64,000 bases of DNA, from positions 2,046,001 to 2,110,000 of the forward strand of contig NZ_PDJC01000001.1 in the NCBI RefSeq assembly GCF_002563675.1, written 5' to 3'. The position numbers and the translations under genes were made by a program. Source of the stretch: Propionicimonas paludicola (GTDB lineage Bacteria; Actinomycetota; Actinomycetes; Propionibacteriales; Propionibacteriaceae). Shown one piece after another: positions 35,547 through 44,404 of the stretch. The notes under the pieces were generated by a model. That model was not told the DNA's origin. It searched no databases and saw only the letters and a program-made list of their open reading frames with translations. The stretch's first letter is position 1, and each line of letters starts with the position of its first letter.

Positions 35547-36941
35547 ATGGCTGCATGGAAGCTGCATGGAAACGGGACGATCCAACTTGGTGAAGTTGTC
35601 GGACCCGACGAACGACTCGGCTGGGGCAAGATGTTCGGGCTCGGCGCCCAGCACGTGGTGGCCATGTTCGGCGCCACCTTCCTGGTGCCGCTGATCACCG
35701 GTTTCCCGGTCACCACCACCTTGTTCTTCAGTGGTCTGGGGACGCTGCTGTTCCTGCTGATCACCGGGAACCGCCTGCCCAGCTACCTGGGCTCGTCCTT
35801 CGCCTTCATCTCTCCGGTGATCGCCGCCAGTTCCGGCAAGGATTTCAGCCGGGCACTGTTCGGCATCATGCTCACCGGCATCTTGTTGGCCATCGTCGGC
35901 ACCGTGGTGCACCTGGCCGGCTCGGCCTGGATCGACGCTCTGATGCCGCCGGTGATGACCGGCACCATCGTCATGCTGATCGGCTTCAACCTGGCCAGCG
36001 CGGCCTGGATGAGCAGCTCACAGAAGGTCGTCCTGGACGCCGCCGGCAAGTGCGTCCCTGACCCGGCCACGGGCTGCCAGATCACCACCACGATCACCGG
36101 CGGCTTCGCGGCCGCGCCGCTGACCGGCTGGATCACGGTAATCGCGATCGTGCTGATCGCGGTGCTGTTCAAGGGCCTGATCGGACGCCTGTCGATCCTG
36201 CTCGGAGTGCTGGTCGGCTACGTCGCCGCCCTGCTCCAGGGCCAGGTCGACTTCAAGACCGTGGGCGAGGCCGCCTGGTTCGGCCTGCCGGCCTTCAGCC
36301 TGCCGACCGTCGACTTCGGGGTCGCCGCGCTGTTCCTGCCGGTGGTCTTGGTCCTCATCGCCGAGAACGTCGGTCACGTGAAGTCGGTCTCGCTGATGAC
36401 CGGCAAGAACTACGACAAGACCATGGGTCGGGCCCTGCTGGCCGACGGTGTGGCCACCACCCTGGCCGGCCTGGGCGGCGGCTCGGGTACCACCACCTAC
36501 GCCGAGAACATCGGCGTGATGGCGGCCACCAAGGTCTACTCCACGGCGCTGTACTGGATCGCGGGTTGCTTCGCGATCCTGCTCTCGTTCATCCCGAAGT
36601 TCGGGGCGGCGATCTTCACCATTCCGGGCGGAGTGATCGGCGCGGCCGGCACCGTCCTGTACGGCATGATCGGCCTCCTCGGCGCCCGGATCTGGATCGA
36701 GAACAAGGTGGTCTTCACCAACCCGGTGAACCTGATCCCGGCTGCGGTCGGTCTGATCATGGGCATCGCGAACTTCACCTTCACCCTGGGCGGGATGACC
36801 TTCGGTGGCGTCACCGTCGGCACGGTGACCGCTCTGGTGCTCTACCACCTGATGCGCGGCATCGCGAAGGCTCGCGGAACCGACATCAGCGAGAAGGCCG
36901 ACGTCAGCTTCCCCGACTACGAGCCGGAGCCGCTGGCCTGA
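35547..36941 (+). CDS. Uracil/xanthine permease (NCS2 family)
   Basis: 464 residues with about fourteen membrane segments. Marks of the UraA group are FGLGAQHVVAMFGATFLVP near residue 30, LGSSFAFISPV, VLIAENVGHVKSV with the substrate-site glutamate, and GGSGTTTYAENIGVMAATKV. It is probably a proton-coupled uracil importer. GAAAGGGA stands 8 nt before the ATG. No pyrimidine genes are adjacent. Its 3' end overlaps the convergent oxidase gene by 25 bp. Confidence 0.93.
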   Translation: MAAWKLHGNGTIQLGEVVGPDERLGWGKMFGLGAQHVVAMFGATFLVPLITGFPVTTTLFFSGLGTLLFLLITGNRLPSYLGSSFAFISPVIAASSGKDFSRALFGIMLTGILLAIVGTVVHLAGSAWIDALMPPVMTGTIVMLIGFNLASAAWMSSSQKVVLDAAGKCVPDPATGCQITTTITGGFAAAPLTGWITVIAIVLIAVLFKGLIGRLSILLGVLVGYVAALLQGQVDFKTVGEAAWFGLPAFSLPTVDFGVAALFLPVVLVLIAENVGHVKSVSLMTGKNYDKTMGRALLADGVATTLAGLGGGSGTTTYAENIGVMAATKVYSTALYWIAGCFAILLSFIPKFGAAIFTIPGGVIGAAGTVLYGMIGLLGARIWIENKVVFTNPVNLIPAAVGLIMGIANFTFTLGGMTFGGVTVGTVTALVLYHLMRGIAKARGTDISEKADVSFPDYEPEPLA

Positions 36942-37573
36942 GCCTGGGTCAACTGAAGAACCGAAGCCGGAACATCGATCCCCAGCCCCAGATCGGGGTT
37001 GGGGATCGGTGCTTCCCAGACAGTCCGCAGCGGCACCACGCCGGCCCAGCCGCCGGCGGCGATGTCCTCGGGCTCATCGGACGGGAAGCCGTCGGCCGTC
37101 TTCACCGACCACTCCTCGATCGGCAAGGTGAGCACCATGGTGGCGGCCAGCTCCTTCTTGGTGGAGCGGCGCACCTCCGCCGTCCGCCCGGGGAGGTAAC
37201 GGTCCAGGTAGACGTCCAGTGCGCGCTCCTTCTCGGCATCGTCGAGCCGGGAGCAGGCCCCGAACAGCACCGCACTGCGGTAGCGCATGCCGGTGCCTTC
37301 GCCGGTGCGGGAGATCTTCAGGGCCTCCATCACCGAGACGGTGAAGCAGACCTGGGCGCCAGAGGAGATGGCCCGCATCCGGTGCGAGCCGGTCGACCCG
37401 TGGAACAGCACCCGGTCACCGTCGCGGGCGTAGCTGACAGGGAGCACCAGCGGCCCCTCGTCCAGGCTGATCCCGAGGTAGCCGACCAGCGCCTCGTCCA
37501 GGACGGCGTCCAGCACGCTGCGGTTATCGCTCATCCGATCGGCCATCCGGGACGGGGTGAGGTTGCGGGTCAT
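36917..37573 (-). CDS. Pyridoxamine 5'-phosphate oxidase-fold flavoprotein
   Basis: 218 residues of the split-barrel FMN-binding fold (PNPOx-like, putative flavin oxidoreductases). VGYLGISLDEGPLVLPVSYARDG and LFHGSTGSHRMRAI form the first barrel strands. FTVSVMEALKISRTGEGTGMRYRSAVLFG is the typical central block. AGGAG stands 7 nt before the ATG. The substrate is unknown. The last 25 bp overlap uraA in the opposite direction, and the coding sequence contains a hairpin that may be the permease terminator. Confidence 0.85.
   Translation of the reverse strand: MTRNLTPSRMADRMSDNRSVLDAVLDEALVGYLGISLDEGPLVLPVSYARDGDRVLFHGSTGSHRMRAISSGAQVCFTVSVMEALKISRTGEGTGMRYRSAVLFGACSRLDDAEKERALDVYLDRYLPGRTAEVRRSTKKELAATMVLTLPIEEWSVKTADGFPSDEPEDIAAGGWAGVVPLRTVWEAPIPNPDLGLGIDVPASVLQLTQAQASGSGS
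36976..37008 (+). terminator. Strong hairpin after the uracil permease gene
   Basis: CGATCCCCAGCCCC (36976-36989) and GGGGTTGGGGATCG (36995-37008) form a 14-pair stem with one G-U wobble on the plus-strand RNA and a 5-nt loop. It starts 35 bp after the permease stop codon, inside the convergent oxidase gene. Confidence 0.55.
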
Positions 37574-37693
37574 GACGTCTCCTGAAGCTTGGCTGGCTCG
37601 ATTCTGACCGAATCAGAGCGCGACGGTAAGGCCGCTGACCGCGCCCTGAACCGCGTCGCCGACCAGGTGACTCGATGCGCTAGCTTGGCTCGG

Positions 37694-38386
37694 GTGCCGA
37701 AAACACTCGCCGGGAAGCTCACTCCCGCGACCCGGATGGGCCTGTCGATCGCTATCGCGGTCGGGGTCTACGGAATCTCGTTCGGCGCCTTGTCCGTCAC
37801 GGCCGGACTCACCGTCTGGGAGACCTGCCTGCTCAGCGCTTTGATGTTCACCGGCGGCTCCCAGTTCGCCTTCATCGGCGTGATCGGCGGCGGTGGGACC
37901 GGCGCCGCAGCCTGGGCGGCGGCCACCTTGTTGAGTGTGCGCAACGGCATCTACGGCATGCAGCTGAAGGCCCTGATCCGGCCACCGTCCCGGCTGATCC
38001 CGGTGATGGCCCAGCTCACCATCGACGAGTCGACGGCGACCGCCACCGCACAGGACGACCGCGATGAGCGGGTCCGAGGCTTCTGGACGGCCGGGCTCGG
38101 CGTGTGGCTGACCTGGAACGCGTTCACCCTGGTCGGCGCTCTAGCCGGGGACGCCCTGGGCGACCCGAAGCAGTGGGGCCTGGACGGAGCCGCGGTCGCC
38201 GCCTTCCTGGGCCTGCTGTGGCCTCGGCTGACGGCGAAGGATCCGATCGCGACCGCCATCGTGGCGGCATTGGTGACGATCATCACGGTTCCGCTGGTTC
38301 CCCCGGGCATCCCGGTGCTGATCGCGGCCGCGGTCACTGCGGCGGTCTGGGCCATCCGACGTCGACGGACGGCAGTGGCGAAATGA
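37694..38386 (+). CDS. azlC: AzlC-family amino acid exporter subunit
   Basis: 230 residues from a GTG at 37694. TAGCTT ends 7 nt before it, suggesting a leaderless start. An upstream start at 37589 would add a hydrophilic tail unlike the family. GVYGISFGALSVTAGLTVWE and LMFTGGSQFAFIGVIG are AzlC hallmarks, with about seven membrane segments. Together with AzlD it exports branched-chain amino acids or analogues. The stop overlaps the azlD start (ATGA). Confidence 0.92.
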   Translation: MPKTLAGKLTPATRMGLSIAIAVGVYGISFGALSVTAGLTVWETCLLSALMFTGGSQFAFIGVIGGGGTGAAAWAAATLLSVRNGIYGMQLKALIRPPSRLIPVMAQLTIDESTATATAQDDRDERVRGFWTAGLGVWLTWNAFTLVGALAGDALGDPKQWGLDGAAVAAFLGLLWPRLTAKDPIATAIVAALVTIITVPLVPPGIPVLIAAAVTAAVWAIRRRRTAVAK

Positions 38387-38694
38387 GCATCCTGGCCTGG
38401 GTCCTGGTCGGTGCGGCCACCGCGTTCGCCATCAAGTTGGCCGGCTATCTGTTGCCGCAGTCGCTGCTGGATCGTCCGCCGGTCACCGAGCTGGCCGCCG
38501 CCATGACGGTCGGCCTACTGGCGTCGCTGACCGTGATGAACACCGTCGCCAACGGCCAGTCGCTGGCCTTCGACTCACGGCTACTGGCCCTCGGCGCGGC
38601 CGCGATCGCGCTGAAGCTGAAGGCTCCCTACCTGGTGGTCGTGCTGGCCGGCGGTCTCGCCTCGGCCCTCGGACGGCTCTGCGGCCTGCCCTGA
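38383..38694 (+). CDS. azlD: AzlD-family amino acid exporter subunit
   Basis: 103 residues beginning MSILAWVLVGAATAF, with three to four membrane segments. KLAGYLLPQ and the repeated ALKLKAPYLVVVLAGG match AzlD. It overlaps azlC by four bases, so the two subunits are translated together. It ends 4 bp before the convergent GT2 gene. Confidence 0.92.
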   Translation: MSILAWVLVGAATAFAIKLAGYLLPQSLLDRPPVTELAAAMTVGLLASLTVMNTVANGQSLAFDSRLLALGAAAIALKLKAPYLVVVLAGGLASALGRLCGLP

Positions 38695-38698
38695 TCAG

Positions 38699-39952
38699 TC
38701 AGCTGGTGCGGCCGGGCAGCGAGCTGAGCTGCGCGGACTCGGCCAGCGAGAGGTTCTCTGTGTGGTTGACGATGTGCCAGGTCGGGTCGCGGTAGAACAG
38801 CACCACCACGTTGATGATCGACCAGGCGAACAGCCAGACCGGGAAGCCGAGGACGGCCTTGGACATGCCGGTCCAGCGGGCCCGCTCCAGCCGGACCACC
38901 AGCAGGCTGAAGGCCAGGAGCACCAGGTAGCCGACCACGGTTCCGACCAGCAGGGTGACCAGCGTGTTCGCCACACCGGCCCCGCTGGCCAGGCCGAGCA
39001 CGACGCTGGCCAGCCACAGGATGCTGGAGAGCCCACCGACTGTGACGCCGATGATGTAGAGGGCACCGTCCATGGCGCTCAGCTGGCCGCGGCGGACGCT
39101 GGCCAGCAGCTGCGGGACGGCGGTGCGGACCAGCTGCACGGTTCCGACCGACCAGCGGTAGCGCTGGATCAGCGACTGGCTGAAGGTCAGCGGCTGCTCG
39201 TCGAAGAACAGCGCGTCCTCGGCGAAGGCCACATGCCATCCGTTGGCGATCGCCTTCAGGGTGAACTCGATGTCCTCGCAGGCGCTGCTGGTCTGCCAGC
39301 CGTTGTTGCCCAGGACGCTGAGGGAGAACATGAAGCCGGTGCCGCCGACCGTGGTGCACGGCAGGTTCCACATCGCCCGCGGCAGGTGGATGAACCGGGA
39401 CTGCATCAGCCAGAAGATCGTGTTGGCGCCGGCCACCCAGGAACTCGACGGGTTCTTGCCCATCCGGTAGCCGACCGCGATCGGGTTTCCGGCGGCCAGC
39501 TGGCGGTTCATGGCGGCCAGGTAGCCCGGATCGACGACGTTGTCGGCGTCGAAGACCACACAGGCGTCGAAGCCCTCCGGGAAGTGCTCTTGGAAGAACC
39601 AGGTGAGAGCCGCGCCCTTACCGGCCGGGCCACCGCTGGACCGCTCGTAGACCACGGCCCCGGCCTCCCGGGCGATCTCGGCGGTGCGGTCGGTGCAGTT
39701 GTCCGCGGTCACGAAGACCTGGAAAGCATCGGACGGGTAGTCCTGATCGTTCAGGCTGTTCAGCAACTGGCCGATGACGACCTCTTCGTTGCGTGCGAAG
39801 ACCAGAACGGCGAACTTGTGGGCCGGACCCTCGGCGTCAGGCAGGGTCGGAAGCTTGCCTCCGAAGCGGATGCTCACCGCCACCTGGTACACCCCATAGA
39901 GCCCACTGATGACCAGCCCGACAGTGCAGACCGTCAGCAGCACCGCAATCAA
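38699..39952 (-). CDS. GT2 family processive-type glycosyltransferase
   Basis: 417 residues from a TTG at 39952, chosen because AGGAAGGGG stands 6 nt before it. An ATG at 40000 would add 16 residues without such a site. The layout is one N-terminal membrane helix, a GT-A domain with ARNEEVVIGQLL, FDADN (metal DxD-like), EDIEFTL and QRYRW (the Q..RW motif), then four to five C-terminal helices. This architecture belongs to NodC/cellulose-synthase-like enzymes that transfer sugars across or at the membrane. It diverges from a CrtO-like acyltransferase gene, which suggests a shared glycolipid or glycosylated carotenoid product. Confidence 0.85.
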   Translation of the reverse strand: MIAVLLTVCTVGLVISGLYGVYQVAVSIRFGGKLPTLPDAEGPAHKFAVLVFARNEEVVIGQLLNSLNDQDYPSDAFQVFVTADNCTDRTAEIAREAGAVVYERSSGGPAGKGAALTWFFQEHFPEGFDACVVFDADNVVDPGYLAAMNRQLAAGNPIAVGYRMGKNPSSSWVAGANTIFWLMQSRFIHLPRAMWNLPCTTVGGTGFMFSLSVLGNNGWQTSSACEDIEFTLKAIANGWHVAFAEDALFFDEQPLTFSQSLIQRYRWSVGTVQLVRTAVPQLLASVRRGQLSAMDGALYIIGVTVGGLSSILWLASVVLGLASGAGVANTLVTLLVGTVVGYLVLLAFSLLVVRLERARWTGMSKAVLGFPVWLFAWSIINVVVLFYRDPTWHIVNHTENLSLAESAQLSSLPGRTS

Positions 39953-40060
39953 GGCGCACCCCTTCCTGAGCCGTCCGCGTTCGCAGCCGCTCTCACCCAT
40001 TGTGCTCTCATCTGCGCCGAAAACCAGGACGACCTAGGATGGAGCGAAGAGGTGATCGGC

Positions 40061-40576
40061 ATGTTCTCGATGTTTGACCAGCTGTTCTGGTTCAACTTCA
40101 TGCTCTATTGGGCGGGCACGGTGGTACGCATCGTGATCGATCCCTACCTGCCGGCATCCTGGTTCGACCCCGAGCGTCCGGTCTACCGCACCCGCAACTG
40201 GGAAGAACACGGCCGCATCTACCGGCGGCTGCAGATCGATCGCTGGAAGGATCGCCTGCCCGCGTTCACCCGGCGCGGCTCCATGTCGAAGAAGCGGCTG
40301 CTGACCTCCGATCCGGAGTATCTGGGCGAGTTCGTGGTGGCGACCTGCCGGGCCGAGTCGCATCACGTCCGCGCGGTGCTCTCGGTGGTGGTGATGAAGT
40401 TGTGGACGCCGCTGCCGTCGTGGCTGTTCGTGTTCGCCATCGCGCTGACCGGGAATCTTCCGTTCATCCTGATCCAGCGCTACAACCGTCCGCGTCTCCA
40501 GCGGGCACTCGAGGCGGCTCGGCGACGCTCGGTTGGCGAGCTCTACGGCGGCTCCTGGCAGCCAAACCCGGCCTGA
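40061..40576 (+). CDS. CrtO-like glycosyl-carotenoid acyltransferase family protein
   Basis: 171 residues from the ATG at 40061; GAAGAGGTG precedes it. Hydrophobic segments lie at both ends. The middle reads NWEEHGRIYRRLQIDRWKDRLP, then a basic stretch with SKKRLL, CRAESHHV, and near the end NLPFILIQRYNRPRL. This matches the family of glycosyl-4,4'-diaponeurosporenoate acyltransferase (CrtO of staphyloxanthin synthesis). No carotenoid genes are in the window. The acyl acceptor is therefore open, possibly the product of the divergent GT2 enzyme. Confidence 0.75.
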   Translation: MFSMFDQLFWFNFMLYWAGTVVRIVIDPYLPASWFDPERPVYRTRNWEEHGRIYRRLQIDRWKDRLPAFTRRGSMSKKRLLTSDPEYLGEFVVATCRAESHHVRAVLSVVVMKLWTPLPSWLFVFAIALTGNLPFILIQRYNRPRLQRALEAARRRSVGELYGGSWQPNPA

Positions 40577-40792
40577 TCGCGGTAACATCCGCCGTTTCGG
40601 TCTCGCAATGGTCACAAATTGACACCCATCGGCTGCATTTCTCCCCATTTGGCGACCCGACCGGTATCGTGAGCCCGGTAGTCGATGTACCGGTGGAGTC
40701 CCGAGGCGGGATGAAGCCAGGCTTTAGCAAGGGTGCGGAGACGACAGGCGGTCTCGGCAGTCGGGGCCGCACCCATAAGAAGGAGTTGTTGC

Positions 40793-40996
40793 ATGGCCAC
40801 TGGCACTGTTAAGTGGTTCAACGCGGAGAAGGGCTTCGGCTTCATCGCCCCCGATGGCGGTGGACCCGATGTGTTCGCTCACTACTCGGCGATTTCGAGC
40901 TCGGGCTTCCGTAGCTTGGACGAGAACCAGAAGGTGCAGTTCGAGATCACGCAGGGCCCGAAGGGCCCGCAGGCTTCGAACATCACCCCCCTGTAA
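40793..40996 (+). CDS. cspA: Cold-shock protein CspA family
   Basis: 67 residues, a single OB-fold cold-shock domain. RNP1 is KGFGFIAP and RNP2 is VFAHYSAI, with the basic [11 protein letters not shown] start. It binds single-stranded RNA and DNA. AAGGAG stands 7 nt before the ATG. A 216-bp gap upstream may contain a long 5' leader, a common trait of csp genes; TTGACA occurs at 40619-40624 without a well-placed -10. A strong terminator follows. Confidence 0.96.
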   Translation: MATGTVKWFNAEKGFGFIAPDGGGPDVFAHYSAISSSGFRSLDENQKVQFEITQGPKGPQASNITPL

Positions 40997-41007
40997 GCCT
41001 CTAGATC

Positions 41008-41046
41008 CAGATCGGCCCCGCTCGCCTGGCGAGCGGGGCCGATCTG
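41008..41046 (+). terminator. Perfect terminator hairpin after cspA
   Basis: CAGATCGGCCCCGCTCGCC pairs with its exact mirror up to 41046, leaving a minimal loop. It lies 12 bp after the cspA stop codon. It is the strongest hairpin in the window and could also serve the convergent YdcF-like gene. Confidence 0.85.
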
Positions 41047-41074
41047 CGTCTCAGGCCAAAACGGACCACGCACC

Positions 41075-41824
41075 TCAGCTTGGCTGCAACAAGCTCCACA
41101 GCGCAGCCACGGTCTCGCGGGAGTAGTTGGCCGACCAGAAGTACCACGGCGAATGGCAGCTCAGGTGAGTGGGCACCAGGCCGGCGCTCCGTGCCGTCCG
41201 CTCGGCCCGGAAGACGTGAAAGTCGTCGGTGACGAACGCGATCCGATACCTGGAACCCAGCTGACTGTCGAGCAGTCGCTTGGCGAACGCAAAGTTCTCT
41301 TCGGTGGAGGTGGACAACTCGTCGCGCAGGATCTGACCATCGGGGACGCCCCGGCTCAGCAGATAGGTGGCCGCTGCCTTCGCCTCCGAGATGTCCTCCT
41401 GGGCGCCTTGACCGCCGGTGACCACGATCCAGGCCTTCGGATTCTGCTGGTGGTAGGCCAGAGCGGTGTCCAGGCGCGCCTGGAGGGTGCTCGACACCGT
41501 GGTGCCGTGGACCGCCGCACCCAGCACGATCACGGCGTCCTCGTGGTAATCGACGTTGTCGGAACTGCCGTACCAGGCCAGGAGTCCGGACGAGACCAGC
41601 ACCGCCGCCAGCACCCCGATGATGGCACCGTTGGCAAGCTTGGGCAGATCGGCGAACACGAAAGCCCAGACCAGAAGGCCAACGGCCAGCGCGCCAGCCA
41701 GGAAGTTGCCCAGACTGAGGTTGGCGACCGCGGCGAGCCAGAGCGCATTGACACCCAACGCCAGGGCCATCCCGAGCAGGATCGCCCGGACCACCGGATG
41801 CCGGTTGCGATCGATTGCCCTCAC
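41075..41824 (-). CDS. YdcF/SanA-like DUF218 membrane protein
   Basis: 249 residues from a GTG at 41824, preceded by TAGCCT and 7 nt. An ATG at 41872 would add 16 residues. Three hydrophobic segments at the N-terminus precede a DUF218 domain: DAVIVLGAAVHGTT, WIVVTGGQGAQEDISEA, STSTEENF and VTDDFHVFRAE. The family includes ElyC and SanA, linked to envelope integrity and lipid-carrier metabolism. The exact reaction is unknown. Confidence 0.85.
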   Translation of the reverse strand: MRAIDRNRHPVVRAILLGMALALGVNALWLAAVANLSLGNFLAGALAVGLLVWAFVFADLPKLANGAIIGVLAAVLVSSGLLAWYGSSDNVDYHEDAVIVLGAAVHGTTVSSTLQARLDTALAYHQQNPKAWIVVTGGQGAQEDISEAKAAATYLLSRGVPDGQILRDELSTSTEENFAFAKRLLDSQLGSRYRIAFVTDDFHVFRAERTARSAGLVPTHLSCHSPWYFWSANYSRETVAALWSLLQPS

Positions 41825-41884
41825 ACAGGTCAGGCTAGGCGTGCCAACAAGTCTTCGCCCATCCCACGCCAAGACTCGCGGACA

Positions 41885-44404
41885 TCACTCCTGGTGAAGG
41901 GCGGTAACGACGGCAAGTCGGGACGCGTTGCGAGCCGGGCCGCGGGCGGCCAGCACGCCGAAGACCAGCCCGACAACCACCGCAACCGCAATGCCGGTCC
42001 ACGGGAAGCTGAACGGCATCTGCCAGCCGACCGATCCCATGGCCAACACCATGGCGAAGCCCAGCCACAGGCCGGCCGCGACTCCCAGCACCGTCCCAAT
42101 CACCGAGAGCAGCACCGACTCGGCCGTGATCATCCGGCGAACCTGGCGCCTCGTGGCACCCACGGCCCGGAGCATGCCGATCTCCCGGGTCCTGGCCAGC
42201 ACACTGATCGCCATCGTGTTGATCAGGGCCAGCAGGGACGGCAACGCCAGCGCCGCGATCAGCACGTCGAAGAAGATCATCGACGTGTTGAAGATCGCGA
42301 GCTGGTCGGCCTTCCAGGCCGAGGACTGGTACAGCCGGAAGGCGGGGTAGGCGTCGGTGATCCGCTGCAGCGCGGCCTGAACCTGCGTCGGGTCCGCGGC
42401 GGCGTCCTGGTTGGCCATCACCATCAGATCGGAACCGACGTTGAAGTCGCGGGCCAGGTTGGCCTGGGACGTGTAGAGGGTGGCCAGCTTGGCGTTGAGG
42501 TAGTCGTTGCCGATGCCCGCCAGCAAGTAGCTGCGGGTTCCGTTCGGGGTCTCCAGGCTCAGCTCCTGGCCGAGGACGAGCTGGTGAGCGGCTGCGTAGA
42601 CCCCGTTGGCGATCACCCAGCGTCCGCTGCGCAGCTGGCTGACCGCCTGATCCGAGGAGCCGGCATTCCAGTCGAAGTCGCCGACCTTGAGGTAGCTGGC
42701 CGGGTCGATGCCGATCACCTGGACGTCCCCGCCGTCGGAGCGGGCCTGACCCAGCCGCAGCGTGGTGACTGCCGAGACCCCCGGAACGTCCGCCACACGG
42801 CTGGCCAGCTGGGGGCCGGCCGCGACGTTGCCCTGAGAGAGCACGATCGACTGCGGAATGATCAGGTAGTTCGCCGACATCGAGCGATCCAGGTAGCCGA
42901 CGAAGCCGACCGTGATCGAGTTCACCACGGTGACCATCGCCACGATCGCGGCCAGTCCGAGCATGACCACGGTCACCGTGATCCCGCTGCGGGACGGGTT
43001 GCGCTGCAGGTTGCCGGCCGCGATCGGCCCCTCCCGCGGGTAGCGCAGGGCAAGTAGCGGACTGAACCAGCGACCCACCGGAACCACTACGGCCGATGCC
43101 ACCAGGGCGATCCCAACCAGGAACAGCACCGCGCCGAAGCCGACCATGGCGCTGGTACCGGCGAACAGTCCGAAGGTCGCCACCAGCAGCGCCCCCAGAC
43201 CGATCCAGGTGCTGACCCCGATCCGATGCCCACTCACCTCGGCCACCGGCGGACGCATCGCCTCCAGCGGGGACACCCGGGCCGCAGCCCGAGCCGGGAC
43301 CAGGGCGGCCACCACGGTCACGCCGAGGCCGAGCAGGACGGCCGTGGCCCAGGTCTGCGGGGTGAACAGCGGCCCGGCGATCTGCAGGTGCATCATCGAG
43401 CTGGCCATTGGCTCGATCGCTGACAGGAAGCCGGCAGCCATCCCCCATCCCAGCAGCAGCCCGAGGCCGGTGCCGACGATGCCTTGGAGCAGTGACTCGG
43501 CCAGGAACAGGCCCAGGATGGTTCGGCGTCGGGCCCCGATGGCCCGCAGCATGCCGATGTCGCGCCGGCGCTGGGCCACCACCGTGCGGAAGCTGTTCAG
43601 GATGATGAAGCCGGCTGTGGCCAGGGCGAACAGAGAGAACATCAGGAAGGTCAGGTTGGCCACCTGAAGTGAGGCCAGCAGGCTGGTGTTCGCCGAGAGC
43701 CCGCCAACGGTGAAGTCGGTGCCGAGCTCGTCCTTGACGGCGTTCTCCAGCGCGACCCGATCGGAGCCCTCTACCGCGCGGGCCTGGACCGAGGTGATCC
43801 GGCCGGACAGTGAGAAGAGCTGTTGGGCCTCGGCCAGCGGGATGACCCCCTGATCCTCGCCGGGGACCCCACTGCCGGCCAGGAGACCGACCAGTCGCAG
43901 CTTCGTGCTGCCGGTTGCCGAGGGCACCGCCAAGCTGTCGCCGACGGTCAGATTGAGACGTCCGGCCAGGTCTGCCGTGACCAGCATCACCGCCCGGTCC
44001 CCCGCGGCCAGCCCACGACCGGCGTCAACGGTGAGGTCGCGCACTCCGGAGGCCAGGTTGGGATCGACTCCGATCAGGGTCAGCTGATCGACGCTGCCAC
44101 CGCTGGTGTCGGGCAGGATCACCATCCGCTGGAGTTCGGGGCTGACTGCGGCGACTCCGGGCGTCCGGGCCACCCGGTCGGCGATGTCGGCAGCGAACGG
44201 TTGGCCGGACGCATCAGCGACCGAGAGATCGACGGCTCCGGCGCTGGACAGCAGGTTGCGAGTGAACGCGTCCTGCATGGCCGGAGTGATCCCGTTGAGC
44301 CCGAAGGTGAGCATCACCCCGAGCGAGACCGCCAAAGTGGTCAGCAGCGAGCGAGCGCCCCTGCCGAACAGGTAGCGCCAAGCCAGGGTCAAGGTGAGTC
44401 TCAC
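41885..44404 (-). CDS. ABC permease, MacB/FtsX type, operon copy 1
   Basis: 839 residues from a GTG at 44404 that overlaps the ATPase stop codon (GTGA). It starts [15 protein letters not shown], followed by a membrane helix and a large outside domain, then two FtsX domains. The first carries RRRDIGMLRAIGARRR near residue 300 and the second TREIGMLRAVGATRR near 750. This layout is of the MacB/LolCE class, which moves substrates by mechanical transmission rather than through a channel. It works with the ATPase and fusion protein encoded upstream. A collinear paralog lies at 48135-50657. Confidence 0.93.
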   Translation of the reverse strand: MRLTLTLAWRYLFGRGARSLLTTLAVSLGVMLTFGLNGITPAMQDAFTRNLLSSAGAVDLSVADASGQPFAADIADRVARTPGVAAVSPELQRMVILPDTSGGSVDQLTLIGVDPNLASGVRDLTVDAGRGLAAGDRAVMLVTADLAGRLNLTVGDSLAVPSATGSTKLRLVGLLAGSGVPGEDQGVIPLAEAQQLFSLSGRITSVQARAVEGSDRVALENAVKDELGTDFTVGGLSANTSLLASLQVANLTFLMFSLFALATAGFIILNSFRTVVAQRRRDIGMLRAIGARRRTILGLFLAESLLQGIVGTGLGLLLGWGMAAGFLSAIEPMASSMMHLQIAGPLFTPQTWATAVLLGLGVTVVAALVPARAAARVSPLEAMRPPVAEVSGHRIGVSTWIGLGALLVATFGLFAGTSAMVGFGAVLFLVGIALVASAVVVPVGRWFSPLLALRYPREGPIAAGNLQRNPSRSGITVTVVMLGLAAIVAMVTVVNSITVGFVGYLDRSMSANYLIIPQSIVLSQGNVAAGPQLASRVADVPGVSAVTTLRLGQARSDGGDVQVIGIDPASYLKVGDFDWNAGSSDQAVSQLRSGRWVIANGVYAAAHQLVLGQELSLETPNGTRSYLLAGIGNDYLNAKLATLYTSQANLARDFNVGSDLMVMANQDAAADPTQVQAALQRITDAYPAFRLYQSSAWKADQLAIFNTSMIFFDVLIAALALPSLLALINTMAISVLARTREIGMLRAVGATRRQVRRMITAESVLLSVIGTVLGVAAGLWLGFAMVLAMGSVGWQMPFSFPWTGIAVAVVVGLVFGVLAARGPARNASRLAVVTALHQE

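Noticed and set aside
40577-40792. Cold-shock RNA thermosensor or riboswitch before cspA
   Set aside because: The gap is long enough for a leader, but I could not find a well-spaced promoter pair or a convincing conserved fold by eye.
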